Counted from the first letter of the stretch, positions 25,399-35,093 are shown. The stretch: DNA of 64,000 nt from an uncultured Chloroflexota bacterium (GCA_937870825.1 CALMZO010000252.1:19935-83934), one strand, 5' to 3'. The notes: a model not told the origin generated them from the letters alone. Program-made: numbers and translations.

Positions 25399-26789
25399 TG
25401 CGTCGGCGCGCGGAATGGATTTTCACAATTACGCTGGTGCTGCTCGACGCGGCGCTGGAGATTGGCGCGTTCGTGCTGGCATATCGCGTCACGTTTGAAC
25501 CGAGCGCGCGCAACGGACCCACGCCCGCGCTGTGGGAATTTTTGCCGATGATGCTGTTCACGCTGTTGTCGTTGAACGCGGTGTATTTTTTCTATCGGCT
25601 CTATCATCAGCGACGCGGTGAATCGCGCATTGATGAAATTTACAAATTGGTCCCGGCGACTTCGATTGGCGTGATTGTTTCTGTCGCGGTGACGACACTG
25701 TTGTATCGCGATTTGGAATACCCGCGTTTGTTGTTGGTGTACGTGTGGGTGTTCACGCTGCTGTTTGTGGCAGTTGGGCGGCTCGCGCATGGCGCGCTGC
25801 GTTCCCTCGCCTACGCGCGCGGGTGGGGCGAACTGCGCGTGTTGATTGTCGGCGCGGGCGAAGCAGGGAATCTGATTTTGGAAAAAATTCGCGCGTCACC
25901 GCGTCTCGGTTATCGTCCCGTCGCTTTCCTCGACGAGGAACGCGTCGGACACAAAGTGTTGGGCTTGCCCGTCGTCGCGCGCCCGGAAGATTTGGGCGAT
26001 GTGGTGCGCGCGATGAAGATTGACGAAGTGATTGTGGCACTGCCCGACGCGCCGCACCAGCAAATTTTGTCCATCGTGAGCAAATGCGAAGACGGCAGCG
26101 TGAGCATCAAAGTCTTTCCCGATGTGTTTCAAATCATGGCATCAGAAGTCAACATCGGCGATTTGTCCGGCTTGCCGCTGTTGGCGATGCGCGATGTCGC
26201 GCTGCGCGGCTGGCGCCTTACGCTGAAACGGGTCGTGGATGTGATTCTCAGCGGAATCATTTTGATCTTTGCATCGCCGTTCATGCTTTTGCTCGCGCTG
26301 CTGGTCAAAGTGGATTCGCGCGGACCCGCGATTTTTACACAAGTGCGAATGGGACTCGACGCGAAACCGTTTCCGATTTTCAAATTTCGTTCCATGCGAA
26401 TGGATGCGGAAAAAGACGGACCCGGTTGGACGACGCAAGGTGACCCGCGTATCACGCGCATCGGACGATTCTTGCGGCGAACCTCGTTCGACGAATTTCC
26501 TCAATTTATCAATGTGTTTCTCGGACACATGAGTCTTGTCGGACCGCGCCCGGAGCAGCCCGCGTTTGTGGAACAATTCCGCGAACTCGTGCCGCGTTAT
26601 ATGGAACGCCATCGCGAAAAAGCGGGGATTACGGGCTGGGCGCAAATCAACGGTCTGCGCGGCGACACGTCCATCAGCGAACGCACCAAGTACGATTTGT
26701 ACTATATCGAAAATTGGTCGCTCTGGTTCGATTTCAAAATCCTCATCCTCACCGCGTTCAAATTTTTTCGTGACAGAAGCGCGTATTAG
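25398..26789 (+). CDS. Polyprenyl-phosphate sugar-1-phosphate transferase
   Basis: 463 aa. There are four N-terminal membrane helices (residues 8-115), then a CoA-binding/Rossmann-like region (VLIVGAGEAGNLILEKIR, residues 152-169). The C-terminal bacterial sugar transferase domain follows, starting with the fifth helix: RVVDVILSGIILI, KFRSMRMDAEKDGPGWT, RRTSFDEFPQFINVFLGHMSLVGPRPE and TGWAQINGLRGDTS. This is the WbaP/CpsE/EPS polyprenyl glycosylphosphotransferase architecture that starts exopolysaccharide repeat synthesis on undecaprenyl phosphate. No flippase or polymerase is seen in the window. Confidence 0.92.
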   Translation: MRRRAEWIFTITLVLLDAALEIGAFVLAYRVTFEPSARNGPTPALWEFLPMMLFTLLSLNAVYFFYRLYHQRRGESRIDEIYKLVPATSIGVIVSVAVTTLLYRDLEYPRLLLVYVWVFTLLFVAVGRLAHGALRSLAYARGWGELRVLIVGAGEAGNLILEKIRASPRLGYRPVAFLDEERVGHKVLGLPVVARPEDLGDVVRAMKIDEVIVALPDAPHQQILSIVSKCEDGSVSIKVFPDVFQIMASEVNIGDLSGLPLLAMRDVALRGWRLTLKRVVDVILSGIILIFASPFMLLLALLVKVDSRGPAIFTQVRMGLDAKPFPIFKFRSMRMDAEKDGPGWTTQGDPRITRIGRFLRRTSFDEFPQFINVFLGHMSLVGPRPEQPAFVEQFRELVPRYMERHREKAGITGWAQINGLRGDTSISERTKYDLYYIENWSLWFDFKILILTAFKFFRDRSAY

Positions 26790-26823
26790 CAAAAGCGCGT
26801 ATCGCAAAGCGCGTATCGCAAAA
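26776..26823. repeat. Tandem repeat of GCGCGTATCGCAAA
   Basis: Three imperfect copies of a 14-base (two-heptamer) unit between the sugar transferase stop and the convergent membrane protein gene. Confidence 0.75.
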
Positions 26824-28791
26824 TCACTTTAATTCGTACAACGTCAGCGCCTCGTTCGCATACAAAAACCTCGCGCGCGGATGCGTTTTCAAAAACGCAT
26901 CTTGTAGAGTTCCATTCTCCACCACCACGAAATCAATTTCCCAAAAATCCAAAAACGCGTTGAGAAATTTCGGGTCCGCGTTGGGTTCGTAAAAGCGGTC
27001 AATCTGCTGCCCGCGCGTATCTTCCGGTTTTTGCGCGTCGTTCGACAGCACCACCGCGCGATGTGTGTACGCGGGCGCATAGCGTGTGATGTCACGCGGG
27101 AGCAAAACATTCGCGGGCGCGTCCAAATTATTTTTCAATGTGAGCAGCATGTCTTGGACGGGCGCGGCGAGCGCGTGGTCTTCGGAAAAATTTCTAAAGG
27201 ACCGCGCAAGGTTCATGTTCGTCAAAGCGAACGCTGCGCCCAGCGCCAACACCAACGCAAAGGCGAATGCAACACGGCGCGTTTGAAACATCGCGCGCGC
27301 GTGAAAGAGAAAATCGGTGAGGACGAACGCGGCAGGCATGAGCCAGGTGATGCGCCACAATTGCCACGGCGTCAACATTTCGCCGAGAAGACGCGCAGTG
27401 AAGGGATTGAACACCAGCGCGAGCGGCACAAGCGTACTGCCCCACAAAAATTGCACGCGCGCATCTTGACGCACGCGCGCAGCGGTCAACATCAAAACAA
27501 ACAGCGACAGCAAGATGAACGCGTTCGCAACCAGCGCGGGGTCTGCGATATAAAACGGCGGCTGAAATAACAAACGTCCTTCGCTCAAACGCACGTATGC
27601 TTCCACATCCGGCGTGTCCACGCGAAACACCGACGGCAATGTTGTTGCGCGAATCACGAGCGGAGACAGTAACGCCGGCGCGCTTGCCAGCAACAAAAGC
27701 AGCCATCGTTTACGCGGAAACGGCGCGCGCGCAAGAAAATTGAACAGCGCGAATCCGCCGAGCGCAAGCACGAGCAAAAACAAACTGACGGGATGCACCC
27801 ACAGTCCCGCAATGACCGCCAAGCCGTACGCGAACCACTGGCGCAATTTTCCCCCGCGCAAAAAATTCCACGCGAACGAAAACGCGATGGGCAAAACAAT
27901 TAGCCACACCAAAAATTTATCTTGCGCGCTGCGGACAAAAAAACCGCGTCCCCAACCGTCCGCATTCGCCGAGGTGACGTAAATGAGCAATTGAATCGCA
28001 ACCGCAACGAGTGCGGCGCGCGTGTTTCCAAAAAATGTTTTCGCCCACGCGTATAAACTCAACAATGCCAGCGGGGTCAACAGCGCGGGCAACACATCGC
28101 GCACCAGCTGCGCGACATCCGCGTTCAACCATTCGCCAAGAAATGCTTGCAAAAAAATCCAAACGTGAAACGCGTAGCGAATGCTATAGCGCGCTTCGGA
28201 AGCGGCGAGAATTTGGAACTGCGCGCTGCCCATCAACTGCTGCGTAACTTGGAGATAGCCCCAGTCGTCCGCGTCGCGCGGTCCGCGCCAGACGAGGAAT
28301 GTGATGAGGAGACCTACGAGGGCGAGGATGAGTTGGGGAACGAGAAACGAGAAGCGAGAAGCGTCAAACGTGAAACTGCTTGTCCTGAAAGAAGTGAAGG
28401 ATGAAACCTTGCGATTTTGCCGGAACGCCGCGACGGTCAACACCCAAAGCGTCACCACAAACACAACGCGAAACGCGAACCAATTCGCGCCCACAAGCTG
28501 CAGCAGGGTCGCGGGGATTGCCCAAATGGCGAGACTGAACACGAAAAAAACGGGGAGACGCGCGAATTGTCCCGGTTGCAAATCAAGTTTGAAAATTTTG
28601 TCGAGTAAATATCCCGGATAGAGAAAAACAAAAAACAAACCGAGCGCGGTTGCAAGCGGCGCGGGGAACACTGCCGGCGCGAATGCGAGCAGCGTCGCCG
28701 ACAAGGAAAGTGCGCTCTGCGCGAGCGAATGCAAAAAAGCGCGCTGTTCTAGCGCGCCGGATTTTTTCGCCCTGTTCTTTGCCGGCGACAT
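26824..28791 (-). CDS. Large polytopic membrane protein, GT-C-like
   Basis: 655 aa with about thirteen membrane helices and a C-terminal soluble end (PRARFLYANEALTLYELK). The loop RGPRDADDWGYLQVTQQL after helix 5 carries acidic residues like the catalytic loop of GT-C glycosyltransferases. I do not recognise a defined family. Residues about 136-156 (SFTFDASRFSFLV) are encoded by a five-unit heptamer array lying between two helices, in frame. It starts 2 bases after the LysM/M23 gene, so both are one operon. A role in envelope glycan synthesis is plausible. Confidence 0.65.
   Translation of the reverse strand: MSPAKNRAKKSGALEQRAFLHSLAQSALSLSATLLAFAPAVFPAPLATALGLFFVFLYPGYLLDKIFKLDLQPGQFARLPVFFVFSLAIWAIPATLLQLVGANWFAFRVVFVVTLWVLTVAAFRQNRKVSSFTSFRTSSFTFDASRFSFLVPQLILALVGLLITFLVWRGPRDADDWGYLQVTQQLMGSAQFQILAASEARYSIRYAFHVWIFLQAFLGEWLNADVAQLVRDVLPALLTPLALLSLYAWAKTFFGNTRAALVAVAIQLLIYVTSANADGWGRGFFVRSAQDKFLVWLIVLPIAFSFAWNFLRGGKLRQWFAYGLAVIAGLWVHPVSLFLLVLALGGFALFNFLARAPFPRKRWLLLLLASAPALLSPLVIRATTLPSVFRVDTPDVEAYVRLSEGRLLFQPPFYIADPALVANAFILLSLFVLMLTAARVRQDARVQFLWGSTLVPLALVFNPFTARLLGEMLTPWQLWRITWLMPAAFVLTDFLFHARAMFQTRRVAFAFALVLALGAAFALTNMNLARSFRNFSEDHALAAPVQDMLLTLKNNLDAPANVLLPRDITRYAPAYTHRAVVLSNDAQKPEDTRGQQIDRFYEPNADPKFLNAFLDFWEIDFVVVENGTLQDAFLKTHPRARFLYANEALTLYELK
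28342..28376. repeat. Heptamer array GAGAAAC inside a membrane-protein gene
   Basis: Units GAGAAAC, GAGAAGC, GAGAAGC, GTCAAAC, GTGAAAC in exact register. Read on the minus strand they encode SFTFDASRFSFL without breaking the frame. Confidence 0.9.
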
Positions 28792-28793
28792 TT

Positions 28794-30311
28794 TTATTTC
28801 CCGCCATCAGGAACAATGTCATTGACCTTTTCGAGGCGTTGATTTTCTGCCGTGCGCGTTTCCTTGGCGCGCGTCATTGTGCCATCATATTCTTGCGAAT
28901 CGCCGCTAAACATCCAACCTGAAAGCACGAGCGGCAAATTCTTGTCATCCGCCGCCATCCATTGTCCATTATACAAACGCGCGAAATGCAAATGACTTGT
29001 CTCGGCGAAACCGCCCTCACAGGAGGGGTGACCCATGTGTTCATTCGTTTTCACTGTTTGACCCACCTCCACGCGTCCTTCGCCGTCGAGATGCATATAC
29101 AGCAACGCCCACCCCGTGCCTTGAAAGGCATCGCCATCCAAATCCAAAACGACGCGCCCGTTCTCCGCCGAACTAATCACGCCCGGCGCGGCTGCCACCG
29201 TCCAATACTGCGAGGGCCAACACGAACCCGCTTGGTCGGCGGGCGCAAAGTCCACTGCTGCCCAAGGACTCCCGTCAATCCAACCCGCGTGCGGTCCCCC
29301 CGTAAAATACCATAATTTTCCATCTTCGAGCGGCAGGCGCAAAACGGGCTGCTGCAAGTCTTTGGGCAAGAGCCGTTTGATTTCGTACTGCGCGGGGCTG
29401 CCAAAGAGTTTTTCATAGGTCGCGCGAAAACCGTTCTCGCTCACGAGCGTTTGCCATTCGTCCCACGTTGCCGTTTTCGACAACACATTTTGAATCGCCG
29501 CCGTACCGGGATTCACTTCCCACGCGAGCCGCGCGCGTTTTCGGTCGGTGAAATCCAAAACGCCGAGCCGCCCCGAAAGTTTTCCGTAATAGCCCGCGTT
29601 CATTTGATTCGCTGCCCATGCTGCTTGACGATACAAATTTTGGCGCGCGCCGTCTTGCAAACCAAACGGAAACGCGATTTCGCTTCCATCCAACGCGGAG
29701 GTGGTGACCCAGCGTCCCTGCAATTCCAACAGCGCGAGCAGCGCGCGCGGACCCACACTAAAACGTTCCGCGACGAGTTGAAGGATTTCCGCGCCGGACA
29801 GTTGTTTGCGTTCGACGGTCTCGACGTACGCCGCGAGATAACTGTCGGGATAGTTTTTTAAAAATTCCGCAATGTTGAAATTTTTGTATGCGGGTCCGTA
29901 CACCAATTCACTATCGGGCAAAAATTTTGCCGCCGAGCCAACTTGCTCGATGAATGTGGGAATTTTCAGCACTTGGCCGACTTGGAGCGAATGTGGGTCG
30001 GTCAAGTCGTTCGCTTTCATCAATTCTTCGACGGACAAATTGAAACGCGCGCTGATGCCGCCGAGTGTGTCGCCGTTGCGGACGCGGTATTCGGTGAACA
30101 CCGGACCTGGCGTTGGCGAAGGCGCGGGCGTATCTTCGGGTTCGGGTGACGGCGTCGGTGTGGAATTGTCGGGACCCGAAAGCGAGAAATAGGGTCGCGG
30201 AGTGGATGTCGGTTCCGTGTTCACCGGAAATGTGGGGGGGGGGACGGCGCTGCCCGCGCAGCCAAACAGAACGCACGCGGCGAGCAATGTAAAAAAGCGA
30301 TGCACAGTCAT
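28794..30311 (-). CDS. LysM and M23-like peptidase lipoprotein
   Basis: 505 aa. The signal MTVHRFFTLLAACVLFGCAG has a lipobox at FGC, followed by a Pro/Thr linker. A LysM domain lies at about residues 75-120 (YRVRNGDTLGGISARFNLSVEELMKAN). A long middle region of unknown fold follows. The C-terminal part from about residue 330 looks like peptidase M23/LytM: HAGWIDGSPWAAVDFA, LLYMHLDGEGRVEVGQTV and TSHLHFARLYNG (HLH). The second motif is intact; the first metal ligand is less certain. It is a surface-anchored peptidoglycan-binding, possibly hydrolytic, protein. Confidence 0.82.
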   Translation of the reverse strand: MTVHRFFTLLAACVLFGCAGSAVPPPTFPVNTEPTSTPRPYFSLSGPDNSTPTPSPEPEDTPAPSPTPGPVFTEYRVRNGDTLGGISARFNLSVEELMKANDLTDPHSLQVGQVLKIPTFIEQVGSAAKFLPDSELVYGPAYKNFNIAEFLKNYPDSYLAAYVETVERKQLSGAEILQLVAERFSVGPRALLALLELQGRWVTTSALDGSEIAFPFGLQDGARQNLYRQAAWAANQMNAGYYGKLSGRLGVLDFTDRKRARLAWEVNPGTAAIQNVLSKTATWDEWQTLVSENGFRATYEKLFGSPAQYEIKRLLPKDLQQPVLRLPLEDGKLWYFTGGPHAGWIDGSPWAAVDFAPADQAGSCWPSQYWTVAAAPGVISSAENGRVVLDLDGDAFQGTGWALLYMHLDGEGRVEVGQTVKTNEHMGHPSCEGGFAETSHLHFARLYNGQWMAADDKNLPLVLSGWMFSGDSQEYDGTMTRAKETRTAENQRLEKVNDIVPDGGK

Positions 30312-30469
30312 GGATTCCAACGCGTTTCGAAAATGGATGTTCGCGCACTGGATTTGAAGAAGGAAGTGATGATGTCAACCACCCGAACGTGTTGAAGCCG
30401 TTTCGCGATGGGTACCGCCAAAGTGGGCGGCGCTATTGTATCAATTTGGCGCGCGATGACAAATACAGT

Positions 30470-30498
30470 TTTACGATTCCACCGTTCCGCTTTATGAT
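30470..30498 (+). promoter_or_regulatory. Promoter giving a leaderless transcript
   Basis: TTTACG (30470-30475), a 17-base spacer, TATGAT (30493-30498). The ATG at 30505 lies six bases after the -10, where transcription should begin, and no Shine-Dalgarno is present. Confidence 0.6.
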
Positions 30499-30504
30499 AT
30501 TTGT

Positions 30505-31272
30505 ATGGCGCACACCTTACGTTTTTGTTCATGGAACATTCAAGTTGGAATGAAACGCGCGCACATCCTCAATGTCGTCAAACATGAGCGCGACTTTCGT
30601 CATCTCGACGTGTTGGCTTTGCAAGAAGCATCCGCGCACGCACACGGCGACGATGCGTCGAGCATCGCGCACGTGTTGGGAGAAACGTACGGGTCGTACC
30701 ACCACGTCTACAATCTTCTTAAAACTTTGCCGCAAGCCAACGCATTGGTGTGGAATCGCGCGCGCGTCCAATTCAATGCCATTGAACATCATACGTTGCC
30801 GACGCACATTCAGGTGCATCTGCCGCGCGCGGAACGCGCGCTCTTGAATCGGTTAAAAAGACAAACGCGCGTCAATCTGGTTGGCGATGGCGCGTGGGAA
30901 AATTTTTCGGTGCGCGTCTGCGCGGCACATCTCGACGTGTTGGGCTATCGCTTCAAGCGACAGCAATTCCGCGCTGTGCTGGACGATTTGCGCGCGCGTT
31001 CGCCGGTGGATGTGATGATTCTTGCGGGTGATTTCAACACCTTTCGCATCGGCGGCAGACCCACGTGGGCGCAATTGAAACACGATGCGGCAGAATTGGG
31101 CTTGCGCGCAATTTCCGATGAAATTATCTTTACGCAGCGCGCCCTGCGCGTAAAACAAAAATTGGACGAGATTTTTGTGGCGAGTCCGCACACATTTCGC
31201 TCGCGCGTGTGGACGCTCGATGTGGGCGGTTCAGACCATTTGCCGATGTTTGCCGAAATTACATTCGACTAG
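30505..31272 (+). CDS. Endonuclease/exonuclease/phosphatase (EEP) family protein
   Basis: 255 aa. It has the EEP (DNase I-like) motifs in order: FCSWNIQVG (Asn), LALQEASA (metal-binding Glu), VRVCAAHLDVLGYRFKRQQ, ILAGDFNTFR (Asp, Asn) and VGGSDHLPMFAEI (Asp-His catalytic pair). No signal peptide. The family covers nucleases, inositol phosphatases and sphingomyelinases, so the substrate is open. It ends 3 bases before a convergent gene. Translation is probably leaderless. Confidence 0.85.
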   Translation: MAHTLRFCSWNIQVGMKRAHILNVVKHERDFRHLDVLALQEASAHAHGDDASSIAHVLGETYGSYHHVYNLLKTLPQANALVWNRARVQFNAIEHHTLPTHIQVHLPRAERALLNRLKRQTRVNLVGDGAWENFSVRVCAAHLDVLGYRFKRQQFRAVLDDLRARSPVDVMILAGDFNTFRIGGRPTWAQLKHDAAELGLRAISDEIIFTQRALRVKQKLDEIFVASPHTFRSRVWTLDVGGSDHLPMFAEITFD

Positions 31273-31275
31273 ACC

Positions 31276-32445
31276 TCACTCGATAACGACGACAGTCCCC
31301 TCAACGATACCGTCAAGGACTTCGGTGTTCGTTCCGTCCGTCAGTCCCGTTTCTATCACCACATTGCGCGAGCTGCTTCCCTCGCGCACGACAACGATTT
31401 TTTGCGTGCCTGCATTTCGAATCGCGCGCGCCGGCAGGCGCAGGACATTTTTCTTTTCAATCGTCGCAATTTCGATGGTTGCGCCCATGCCGGAGCGCAG
31501 TGCGAGTTTCGTCGGTTCGATGGAAACAATGGCTTGATACACCGTCGCGCCGCGGTCATTGGACGCGGCAGGGAACAGCCGCGCAAGCGTGCCTTGCGCC
31601 AATTCTCCGGGAAACGCGTCAAAGCGCACCGAGACGGTTTGTCCCACTTCGACTTCTGCCACATCAATTTCATCAATCTCGGCGACGAGCTGCAAGGCAT
31701 TGAGGTCGGCAAGTTCGACGGCGGGATTGAAACCGCCAAACAGTTCACGGGGTTTGGTGTTGACCTGGGTGATAGTCCCCGCAAAGGGCGCGACGAGTTT
31801 GGTTTGATTCAACGCCTGCTGCGCGGCTTGCCATTCGATGCCCGCACTTTCCACCGCGCGTTCCAAATCTGCCAATTGCCCCGATGTCGCCCCGCGCGTC
31901 GCGCGTTCAAACGTTACGCGCGCGATTTCGTAATCGCTCTGTGCGAGTTCTTGCGCGAGGCGATTGCTGTCGGTGGCATCTTGTTTGTACCGATTTTCCG
32001 CGAGGGCGAGCGCGAGCGCGGCTTTTTTCAAACTCTGCTGCGCGATTTCCAATTCTTCGGCGGGCGGCGGCTGCTGCGCCTGTTTCAAGTCTTCTTTGCG
32101 CGCGGCAAGATTCAGCTGCGCCAATTTCAAACGGCGTTCGCTTTCCGTCCCATCCATTTCCATCAACGCCGCGCCTGCTTCGACACGCTGACCCTCTTGC
32201 ACATTCACCGCTTTAATCATTCCCGAGAACGGAAACGCGAGCCGCACGCTCTTTTCGGGACGCACGCGCGCGTTCGCATTCACGACCGCTTTCAAATCGC
32301 CGCGCGTGACAGTCACTGTCTTCTGCAAGCGCGGATTCGGTTGACTGAAATAGAAATACGCACTGCCGACAAGCAACGCGATGATGAGCATCGCGATCCA
32401 AAAAAAGGGTTGGCGGAGAAATGAGAGACAGGAGGGTTTCATCAT
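31276..32445 (-). CDS. HlyD/RND-type periplasmic adaptor
   Basis: About 389 aa. One N-terminal membrane anchor (WIAMLIIALLVGSAYFYF), a biotinyl-lipoyl-like half (FPFSGMIKAVNVQEGQRVEAG, residues 70-92), and a coiled-coil hairpin around residues 105-210. Then come the second half-motif (KLVAPFAGTITQVNTKP), a beta barrel, and a membrane-proximal domain. It is a membrane fusion protein of the MacA/AcrA type; no ABC or RND partner gene lies in the window. ATG at 32445 overlaps the stop of the upstream gene by one base (TGATG), so the two are coupled. Confidence 0.85.
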   Translation of the reverse strand: MMKPSCLSFLRQPFFWIAMLIIALLVGSAYFYFSQPNPRLQKTVTVTRGDLKAVVNANARVRPEKSVRLAFPFSGMIKAVNVQEGQRVEAGAALMEMDGTESERRLKLAQLNLAARKEDLKQAQQPPPAEELEIAQQSLKKAALALALAENRYKQDATDSNRLAQELAQSDYEIARVTFERATRGATSGQLADLERAVESAGIEWQAAQQALNQTKLVAPFAGTITQVNTKPRELFGGFNPAVELADLNALQLVAEIDEIDVAEVEVGQTVSVRFDAFPGELAQGTLARLFPAASNDRGATVYQAIVSIEPTKLALRSGMGATIEIATIEKKNVLRLPARAIRNAGTQKIVVVREGSSSRNVVIETGLTDGTNTEVLDGIVEGTVVVIE

Positions 32446-35093
32446 CAACGCGTAAAATTTGCGGCGCGCATTGCAGGCTCCAAGCCATATGCTGCCCCGT
32501 CCAAATTATACAACCGCAAGTGCACTTCGTATTCACCTGGCGGGACCTGACTTACATCTATGGAAATAGAAACCTGCTGGACACCAGCACTGAGCCTTAA
32601 TAGTGCAAAAGTGCGGGCAACTATTCTGTCAGAGTTCGGGCGTTTTACTTCGGCTCTCACCCCATATTCGCCCGCATGGGTCATTTCCACATCCGTGTGA
32701 ACAAGTATTTCATTGTCCAGCATTTTAACCGTCACTTGGGAAGTGAGTTTGGCGTCGCTCGAAACAATTGGATAGGCAAGTTCTTGTTCGCGCACAAAGT
32801 TTTTTCCGTGAAGTTGAACAAACACCAGATACCATCCCGTCCGCGCTGGTACAAAAGTATTTGCATAATTCCCATCTCCCTCTGCGTTGTCGTTATGTTT
32901 ACCATCATCGTACAACTCCAGCTCGCTGAACGTGTACGCTTTCGCGCCTTCGGCGAACGGTTGTGCGACTCGCGCAGTAATTTTGACGTCGTGTTCCGGT
33001 TCGTCTTGAGAAATGTTTGATATATCGAAAAACGCTCGAATAGTTTGCGCTTCGCCGACTCGACCTAATACAGGGGAGAAAGAAGGCTCTAACTGTAGCG
33101 GCGAATTTAATTCCACATACATTGAAGCATCAATCACGTTTTTTCCCGCGTCCGTGCGCGTCAAAATCATTTGCCATTCACCCACCGCCGCGTTTTTTAC
33201 GACATACCCGCTGAAACTGGCAATGTCGGTGGAAAGTGTGAGTACGCCATTTTCAGCGCGCGGCAAATCACCCGGCGCGTATTTTTTTCCGTCGGGCGCG
33301 ACGAGCGAAAAATCAATTTTGCCGCCGGGATAGTACGCGACAAAACGCGCAGAGGTATTTTCGTCAACGAGAACGCTGTTGGTAATCGTTTCGCCCGCGC
33401 GAATTTTTTTTGTGATGACGGGCGTGTGAGTTGATTGCGGTTGAACCTCACCCCCAGCCCCGCTCCTTTCGGAAGGAGCGGGGGGAACTTCAGAGCCAAT
33501 CGGCGCGTCGTCGTTGTTTCGCAGCGCGTTACGCAAGTAACGTTCCCATGTTTCGCGCGGATACAAATAGCTGGTCAAATCAATCGGCACGGGTTCGGGA
33601 CCCCAATCATGCAAATCGGCGTTGACGTGTTTGCGAACGTTCGGCGCATCGAGCGCGAGCGCGCTGGCTACGGAAATGAGCGCGTCGCTCGGGGGCATGT
33701 CGTCGAGAAAATCCAAACCCACTTGCTCACGCGCATCGCCAATCAACAAATCGTACAAGACGTTCGGATTGGGCGAACGCGTTTGGTTCACAACCAGTTG
33801 CGCGTATTCGGGCGAGAGTTCAATCGCAGAAGGTTCGTCGGGTTTCTGCAAAATTTGTTGAAACAAAATCGGTTTCCAAATCTCGACGCCTGCCTGCGGC
33901 GTACCCAAAATAATCGCGCGATACACATCGTTCGCGTAGAGCGACGATTCCAAATACGCGCGCGCGTTCATGCCGCCCATCGAGAACGCGACGATGTTGA
34001 CTTTGTCCGTGCCCGTCTCTTGTTTCACGCGGGCGATTTCGTCACGAATCACTGCTGCGTTTTGAAAGAGTGTGTTCTTGGGTGAGATACCGCGCGCATA
34101 ATACATCGGAATGCCATCGCGGTCCGCGTAACTTTTTAGAAAACGAAACTCGCTCGTTGCGAGTGTGTCGTCGCCCGTGACCGTCCAGCCGTGAATGAGG
34201 AGAACCGGACGCGGTTTTTCCAAGGGTAGCGTCAGCCAAGTGTTGACAGCATACAAGCCGTTCGCCGTGCCGAGCCACGCGCCAACGCCATCTTGGGCGC
34301 GCGCAAAGGCAATGAGTTGATTTCTTTTGAGGAAAAAGAGTTCCGACGCGAATGCCGCATCCGACTCGGGCAAGGCAACCCATTCTCCGCCGTTGTTGGC
34401 AAAAACTTGATTCTCTGTTTCAGCAAAGAGCGCGCGACTCAAATTATCGCTGGCGTTGTAAAGCCGTTTGACCTGTCCCGCGCCGTTGAACTCTTTTCGC
34501 ACCCAGCGCGTCTCGTCAAAAAAATAAATTTGTCCGTTCGCTAAAACCCACGGTGTTTCCTCATCACCCCACGCGAACGAATTGATTTCAGAATTTTCCA
34601 AATCGCGCGTCCATTTATCGAGTGACGGTTCAAACAACACGATACCCTTGTTCAACGTGCCAATCCACGCGCGATTTTTCGAGTCAATGGCGACGGTTGT
34701 GACAAAGTTGGAAGGAATTTCGGAATTGTCGAGATTGTACGTGAGGATTGTTTTCGCGATGGGGTCGAAAACGGAAACACCGCCACTTTGCGTGCCGAAC
34801 CAAATTTTTCCGTCGGGCCCGATTGCGATGGCAGTAATGAAACTGTCGCCGAGTCCGTGCGCGCGCGTGTAACTCGTCCAACGATTTTTTTCAATATGCG
34901 TCGCGCCTTCGCTCGTGCCAATCCACGCGCTGCCGTCGGGCGCAAGCGTTATCGCGGTAATGTAATCGCCCGCGAGTCCATCGCGCGTGGTGTAACGATA
35001 GAGATTGGGGTTGCCTGCGAATGCCGCGCGAGAAGTGGAGAGGAGTGCGGCAAGTACGAGTACGAGCAAAATGCCAAAACGCGGAAATGACAT
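32445..35093 (-). CDS. Secreted Reg_prop beta-propeller with alpha/beta hydrolase domain
   Basis: 882 aa from the ATG at 35093, set by the signal peptide MSFPRFGILLVLVLAALLST. Residues 27-300 hold two-component-regulator-type propeller repeats (ITLAPDGSAWIGTSEG, IAIGPDGKIWFGTQSG, VAIDSKNRAWIGTLNK). Residues 310-560 are an alpha/beta hydrolase: PVLLIHGWTVTGDD (oxyanion) and VNIVAFSMGGMNAR (nucleophile Ser), like PGAP1/lipase enzymes. The rest is Ig-like beta domains. It is likely an exported esterase or lipase. A palindromic repeat lies in frame between domains (PAPSERSGAGGE). Confidence 0.75.
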   Translation of the reverse strand: MSFPRFGILLVLVLAALLSTSRAAFAGNPNLYRYTTRDGLAGDYITAITLAPDGSAWIGTSEGATHIEKNRWTSYTRAHGLGDSFITAIAIGPDGKIWFGTQSGGVSVFDPIAKTILTYNLDNSEIPSNFVTTVAIDSKNRAWIGTLNKGIVLFEPSLDKWTRDLENSEINSFAWGDEETPWVLANGQIYFFDETRWVRKEFNGAGQVKRLYNASDNLSRALFAETENQVFANNGGEWVALPESDAAFASELFFLKRNQLIAFARAQDGVGAWLGTANGLYAVNTWLTLPLEKPRPVLLIHGWTVTGDDTLATSEFRFLKSYADRDGIPMYYARGISPKNTLFQNAAVIRDEIARVKQETGTDKVNIVAFSMGGMNARAYLESSLYANDVYRAIILGTPQAGVEIWKPILFQQILQKPDEPSAIELSPEYAQLVVNQTRSPNPNVLYDLLIGDAREQVGLDFLDDMPPSDALISVASALALDAPNVRKHVNADLHDWGPEPVPIDLTSYLYPRETWERYLRNALRNNDDAPIGSEVPPAPSERSGAGGEVQPQSTHTPVITKKIRAGETITNSVLVDENTSARFVAYYPGGKIDFSLVAPDGKKYAPGDLPRAENGVLTLSTDIASFSGYVVKNAAVGEWQMILTRTDAGKNVIDASMYVELNSPLQLEPSFSPVLGRVGEAQTIRAFFDISNISQDEPEHDVKITARVAQPFAEGAKAYTFSELELYDDGKHNDNAEGDGNYANTFVPARTGWYLVFVQLHGKNFVREQELAYPIVSSDAKLTSQVTVKMLDNEILVHTDVEMTHAGEYGVRAEVKRPNSDRIVARTFALLRLSAGVQQVSISIDVSQVPPGEYEVHLRLYNLDGAAYGLEPAMRAANFTR
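33447..33490. repeat. CCTCACCCC-type palindrome inside a coding sequence
   Basis: CCTCACCCCCAGCCCCGCTC and then CTTTCGGAAGGAGCGGGG: a G+C-rich palindrome with the core GCTCCTTTCGGAAGGAGC. It is inserted in frame in the propeller-hydrolase gene. It is related to elements at 50195-50240, 58239-58310 and 63847-63882. Confidence 0.8.
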
